From Ciona savignyi (lineage: Eukaryota > Chordata > Ascidiacea > Phlebobranchia > Cionidae): a stretch of 64,000 bases of DNA. How positions within the stretch are numbered: position 1 is the first letter of the stretch; every line of letters begins with the position of its first letter. Positions 39,001-45,000 of the stretch are shown here, one piece after another. The translations under genes and the position numbers were made by a program. The stretch covers positions 150,769 through 214,768 of the forward strand of contig CH003284.1 in NCBI GenBank assembly GCA_000149265.1, in the 5' to 3' direction. Under the pieces are notes generated by a model. That model made no database searches. It was not told the DNA's origin and saw nothing but the letters and a program-made list of their open reading frames with translations.

Positions 39001-42000
39001 TATCAATATGAAAGCCATATAAAATTCACATTATAATAGGATGGGATATTCAGGTTTATCCCTAAGAATGGGAAAACCAAGGGGGTTAACACACAGACAA
39101 TCGTCAGATCACCTCACGCTCACCGTCGGGTTACCAGAGCTATTGCAGTGTGTTGTGTATGATAGACACGTTCCTTCAGTTTAGTAAAACCCATTATTCC
39201 GCTGGCATTAAGACCAATTACTCTATTACTAGGGAATTATCGAATGTCTGTTTGTTTGACCGATAAGACTGGGGAGTTAATGCGTGACCTTTCAGCCGAA
39301 GGGGTTGCAGGTTCGAAACTAGTCGCTAGCTAGTTGGTTGGTTGTGTCCTTAGGCAAGGTACTTAACTCAGTCCGGGAAGGGATTTGACCGACCTGCAGA
39401 CTGTAAGCTAACCATACCCTGTAATTAAGATATTAAATACTATTCATGTAATAATCCGGCCCACCAAGAACTTCATTTTCCCACATCTGGCCCGCCGACT
39501 AGAGAAGTTAACCTTAAATTAGACTTAAAAAAATTAGTTAAAAAAATTAGACTTACTTTTGCCTTATGGCATTCTCAAAAAACGAAAACAGGAACATGAA
39601 ATCAGATGGATCACATTGCAGTAGTAGACAGAATAGAACGTGCTTGAATATTTGCATCATACGCAACGCTCCCATGCCCAGATATTTTCGTTTTTCAAGA
39701 AAAGAACAACAAATGCCGATCAGCTCTGCAAAAATATATAGCTAGTTATCCGGTACCTCCAAATACTACAGGACCGCTTGGAGCACATGGAGCACTTGAA
39801 TCGCTTGGATCACTTACTATACTTCGTAGTTACAAAAGCCAGGATATTAATGTTAGGGTTGGGGTTAAAGTTAGTTCTGGGGTTGAGATTAGTGTTTGGA
39901 ACAGGGTTAGAATTACTTTCCATAGCAATCCAAGCGATCCAAGCGGTCCTGTAGTATTTAGAGGCACCCCTAGTTATATAGTAGATACTGTACTTTTTCA
40001 AACCCGATTCTAAATTTTAATTATTGTTTTTTACAACAAAACGTTATCACCCAAGTAACTGCTTTGAAACGTATTATCCAAATACATTAATTTCTTTTTG
40101 GAAAAATTTCTTTTTTTTTTAATATTATTTAAAAGTGTCAACCACATGCTAATTTTTTTAATTGAAAATACGATTTTAATTAAAGCAGATTGTATGAGCA
40201 GAAGAGCATGGGTTAAACTGTAGGCTCCTTTAAGTGTTCGTGCAGTACTGTTACTGTGTTACCGTCTTTTTCAAGTATTGCAGAAACCTAGTTTTCCTTT
40301 TAAAAGGTAGTACAATAGTGTCAAGGCCAAAAGTTAGACACGCTCCTTTATTTAGATCTTTTCCCTTTTTGGCAATATTTCTTCGGCTATTTTCATTTCC
40401 ATACAGAAATTATGTAATAAATTAGACAATATTATAGTGAGGTAGTACAATAATCATGCAAAAAAGTATTGTTTAAGTATTTCTTTTTTTATTTATTTCT
40501 AGTTATTTTCTTTAAGCACTATTTCTGCCGCAAAAAAAACAGATTTTTAATGCCAGAGTATTTATAAGGACAATGTGCACCACAAATTTGGTATACTTTT
40601 ATCAAAATATACACTTATTATCAAAGGACCACAAATATTAATGCAATTAAAACTAGGTAAATTTTTCTTAACAAATACAAATTTTCATTTTTTTTAAAAT
40701 ACAAACTTTAATTTTTAATAACATAAATCATAATTTTTTTATTTTATTAAACAATTACAATTTAAATAAAACTACTCCGACAGATTTAGTCTGGTGGTTT
40801 ATATGTCGCCTTTTAACCTAAGGGTTGCAGGTGCAAGGCACTAAATGTACATTGCCTTGCCCAGCGGTTTAATAGGTTCTACTAAATTGAAGGAATGCGT
40901 GAATCATACACAACACACTGCAATAGCTCCAGTAACCCGACAATGGACTCGAGGTGATCTGACGATTGTGTGTGTGTGTGTGTGTGTGTCCCGTGTGTTA
41001 ACTCACTTGGTTTTCCCACTCATAGGGATAAACATGAATGATGAATATCCTATCCTAGAAACATGAATATCCTATCATATCTTAACACAAAATATTATGA
41101 TTTGCCTCAAAATCATTTCAACATCACCCACCTTTCCACTGGTCAGTGGTGACATTTGAAATTTGGCTTCTTGTAGTTAGAACTTCGTTGACAAGTAGAT
41201 CAAGGTAAATTCCCCCAAACTGATCCTTCTGAAATTCCCGCCTCAGCACCATCAACAATGCGTTCACGAACTCGGGAATCTTAATTTTTGGACAACCTGG
41301 AATTAAATGCTTAGGCATAAAACAAGGGCAGAGGGATTGAACATTATCTTTGAGTCTCTAATATGGGGTGTACTAGATGATCAGGTATCTTTTTTTATTA
41401 AAAATTAAAAAAATATATTAAAAAACTATAATTTTATTATTTGATTCTATTTATTTAAAACTTTGTGTGGGAATTTACTATAAAACATATAAATATGGTT
41501 CTCCATTAGTTTTTGATTTTTTATTAAATTTTTTTTTATATAACATTAAACGTATTTTTTATTCGGTTCCAAATATTGAAAAAAACAGTGATTTTAGATT
41601 CAAATTTCCAGAAATTTCTGAGATCTTATACTGTACATTCCTACATATAACCTGACATTTTGACAGTATGCACAATTTGCCAATTACATGTATTTTAATG
41701 CGACTTGTGTTTCCAACCCCAAAGACGAACATGTCCATCCTATCCTGCATGTAGTGTTAGCTTTTCCCAAGGAAACTTATGATTCACAAACACAATCATT
41801 CACAAACACGCTTTTTTCAAGGATTTCACAAACACTTTATGATTCACAAACATTTTATGATTCACAAACACTTTATGATTCACAAATACTTTATGATTCA
41901 CAAATACTTTATGATTCACAAACACTTTATGATTCACAAACACACTTTATGATTCACAAACACTTTATCATTCACAAACACACTTTATGATTCACAAACA

Positions 42001-45000
42001 CTTTATGATTCACAAACACTTTATGATTCACAAACACTTTATGATTCACAAATACTTTATGATTCACAAACACTTTATGATTCACAAACACTTTATCATT
42101 CACAAACACTTTATGATTCACAAACACTTTGATTCACAAACACTTTATGATTCACAAACACTTTATCATTCACAAACACACTTTATGATTCACAAACACT
42201 TTATGATTCACAAACACTTTATGATTCACAAACACTTTATGATTCACAAATACTTTATGATTCACAAACACTTTATGATTCACAAACACTTTATGATTCA
42301 CAAACACTTTATGATTCACAAACACTTTGATTCACAAACACTTTATGATTCACAAACACTTTATGATTCACAAACACTTTATGATTCACAAACACTTTAT
42401 GATTCACAAACACTTTATGATTCACAAACACTTTATGAATCACAAACACTTTATGATTCCCAAACACTTTATGATTCACAAACATTTTATGATTTACAAA
42501 CACACTTTATGATTCACAAACACTTTATGAATCACAAACACTTTATGATTCACAAACACTTTATGATTCACAAACACTTTATGATTCACAAACACTTTAT
42601 GATTCACAAACATTTTATGATTCACAAACATTTTATGATTCACAAACACTTTGATTCACAAACACTTTATGATTCACAAACACACTTTATGATTCACAAA
42701 CAAACAACCTCACCCTTGCATGCAGTTTTCACGACCAGCCTGAGCAAACTTGACATTTCTTTCAGCTTTTGAAGCCTTGTGGTAAGCAATGAAGGAGTTA
42801 AACTTTCCGCTTTATGGTGCAAAAGTTCTGACTCTTTGAACAAGAAACTGAAATAAAGGTTTTCGTATTCTATCTTTGAAATTGAAGCTGAAATAGGTTT
42901 TTTGAATTAAATCTTTAAAAAAAGCTAATAAGAATTTTTAAATTATATCTTTAAAAAAAAGCTGAAAAGGTTTTTTTTGGAATTATATCTTTAAAAAAAA
43001 GCTAATAAGGATTTTTAAATTATATCTTTGAAAAAGAAAGCTGAAAAAGGGTTTTTTGGATTATATCTTAAAAAAAAGGTTTTTTATTTTATCTTCATGG
43101 TGCTGAAGGGGCTTTTTCAATTATATCTTTAAATTAGAACCTGAAAAAAGATAGAAAATGTAAACTCAAGGAGTTAGATTTAAAATCTCCATAATAGGAA
43201 GAAGACTTTCAATTTAAAATATTATTTGTACAAGATAAATGCTAAAGAACATTAGTAAGAGTATAGTTTTTCTGTGACTACATGTTGATAAAAACATAGT
43301 AAAACTGTGGTTTATCGCCTTTATTTTATAAATTTTTTTAACACATATTATTAACTGTAATGTAGTGGTTCTCAACCTTTTTAACCCGTGGACTATTTTC
43401 AAGCTGACCTAAATATACGTGGACTTAAGTCATGGGTATAAAAAATAGAGTTTTCCATTTTTACCGAAAAAAAATCATTGTTTTTCGCATATTCGACATA
43501 AAGATAAAGATAGTAAATTAGGAGTATTTTGTATTTATTTGTAATAAAAAATACATTGACTTACTCTTTACATTGACTAGGTTATGAAAAATAGTTTTCC
43601 ATAATTTTTACTGAAAAAATCATCATTTATTCGTTTCATAGGCGCCGACTTTGCCAGAACTGATCAGCATCTTATCCTATTCTGTGATAATACCACTCTA
43701 CATATAACAAGATTTTAATAAAAGTTAATTCAGCCCACCCATGCACCGCCATGAATACAAGAGTGTACGACAATCTCGACTTTCCTCCACTTGACCATCG
43801 TTCATTCAGTAGTTGAATCACCTGTAATCCGGCATGGGTTTATCGTTAATTAAATTCGGAGGTATTGTAGGGATAAGAGTGATACATTTTATGTGCAACA
43901 TTAAAGGGAGGGAAATAGAGAAACTGCTTACTAAGACTATGGAAAATAATTCTAATTCTGACCAAACTCTAATAAAACAAGGTAACTTTAACTTCAACCC
44001 ATGCCCTAACTTCCTAATCTTCATTTTAATGAGCAGTCTCCCACCCCTTCTACTCCTTTTTCATTTCCACATTTTACCATTTGCCGGTAAGTTTTTACGA
44101 GCAAATTGAAATGTATTATGTCTAGGGCTGTGCAAATTCATAAAAAATCATAACGGTTAACCGATTCAAAAATAAATCGGTTAACCGATTAAATCGGCAT
44201 TTTCCCTACTCGATGTAACGATGCAAGCCGACCTGCCGGTATTTTAAAAACAACCTGCTTATAGCGTGTATTGTTATCGCGCGCTGCCGCAAGGTCAGCG
44301 GCTTTACAAAATAAGGGCACTCTTCGTAATCTTATGCTTATCTTATATTCTTATCGTATGTCACACTAGTCTTCATAAAGTTTTAAACAGTACGAACTGG
44401 CCGCTTAATTCGACAAAATATTTTAAACTTATCTACAGAGACTTAAAAATCTAAATTAAACTGTTCGTTTGTCCCGAGTTGAACCAAATACATGAGTAAA
44501 CAACCCGCAGATCGTGACGGCGTTGCCTTTTGTCTTGTTGCGCTGATTACTGATAAGAAAATTGGCGCGAATTCAAGATCATGTGTATTTAACGCGATTT
44601 TGATTATTTCTACCAGTTATATAGAACTTATTTTCTGGAACAAAAATGAAGAAACTAACTTAATTTGCTAAAACTAAAACAAGGAATTGCTCAGAAAATA
44701 TATTTACAATGATGTTCAATTCCCGTTTGAATCATTACGGACAGAAGCGTAATAACGTAATTTTGATTTGACTTACGTAACGTAATCCCAACGTACGTAA
44801 TTACGTAACTGAACGTAATTTCGTAATTACGCCGAGCTCTAGTCGGTTAACCATTTACCGATTTTATTGATGGTTAACTGACGTCCGTTAACCAATGCAC
44901 AGCCCTAATTAACCAATGCACAGCCCTAATTATGTCGAGTTATTTAAAATATCTGTCTAGCCCGAAAGCACATAAGACTATAGTTGGCATTTCCGCTTGC

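Noticed and set aside
41777-42700. CRISPR-like array
   Set aside because: Repeats are contiguous 18-bp units without unique spacers, in an animal intron.
41987-42772. 261-codon open frame of repeated MIHKHF residues
   Set aside because: Pure translation of the 18-bp minisatellite; frames on both strands are equally open and it overlaps ATM exon 3 antisense.
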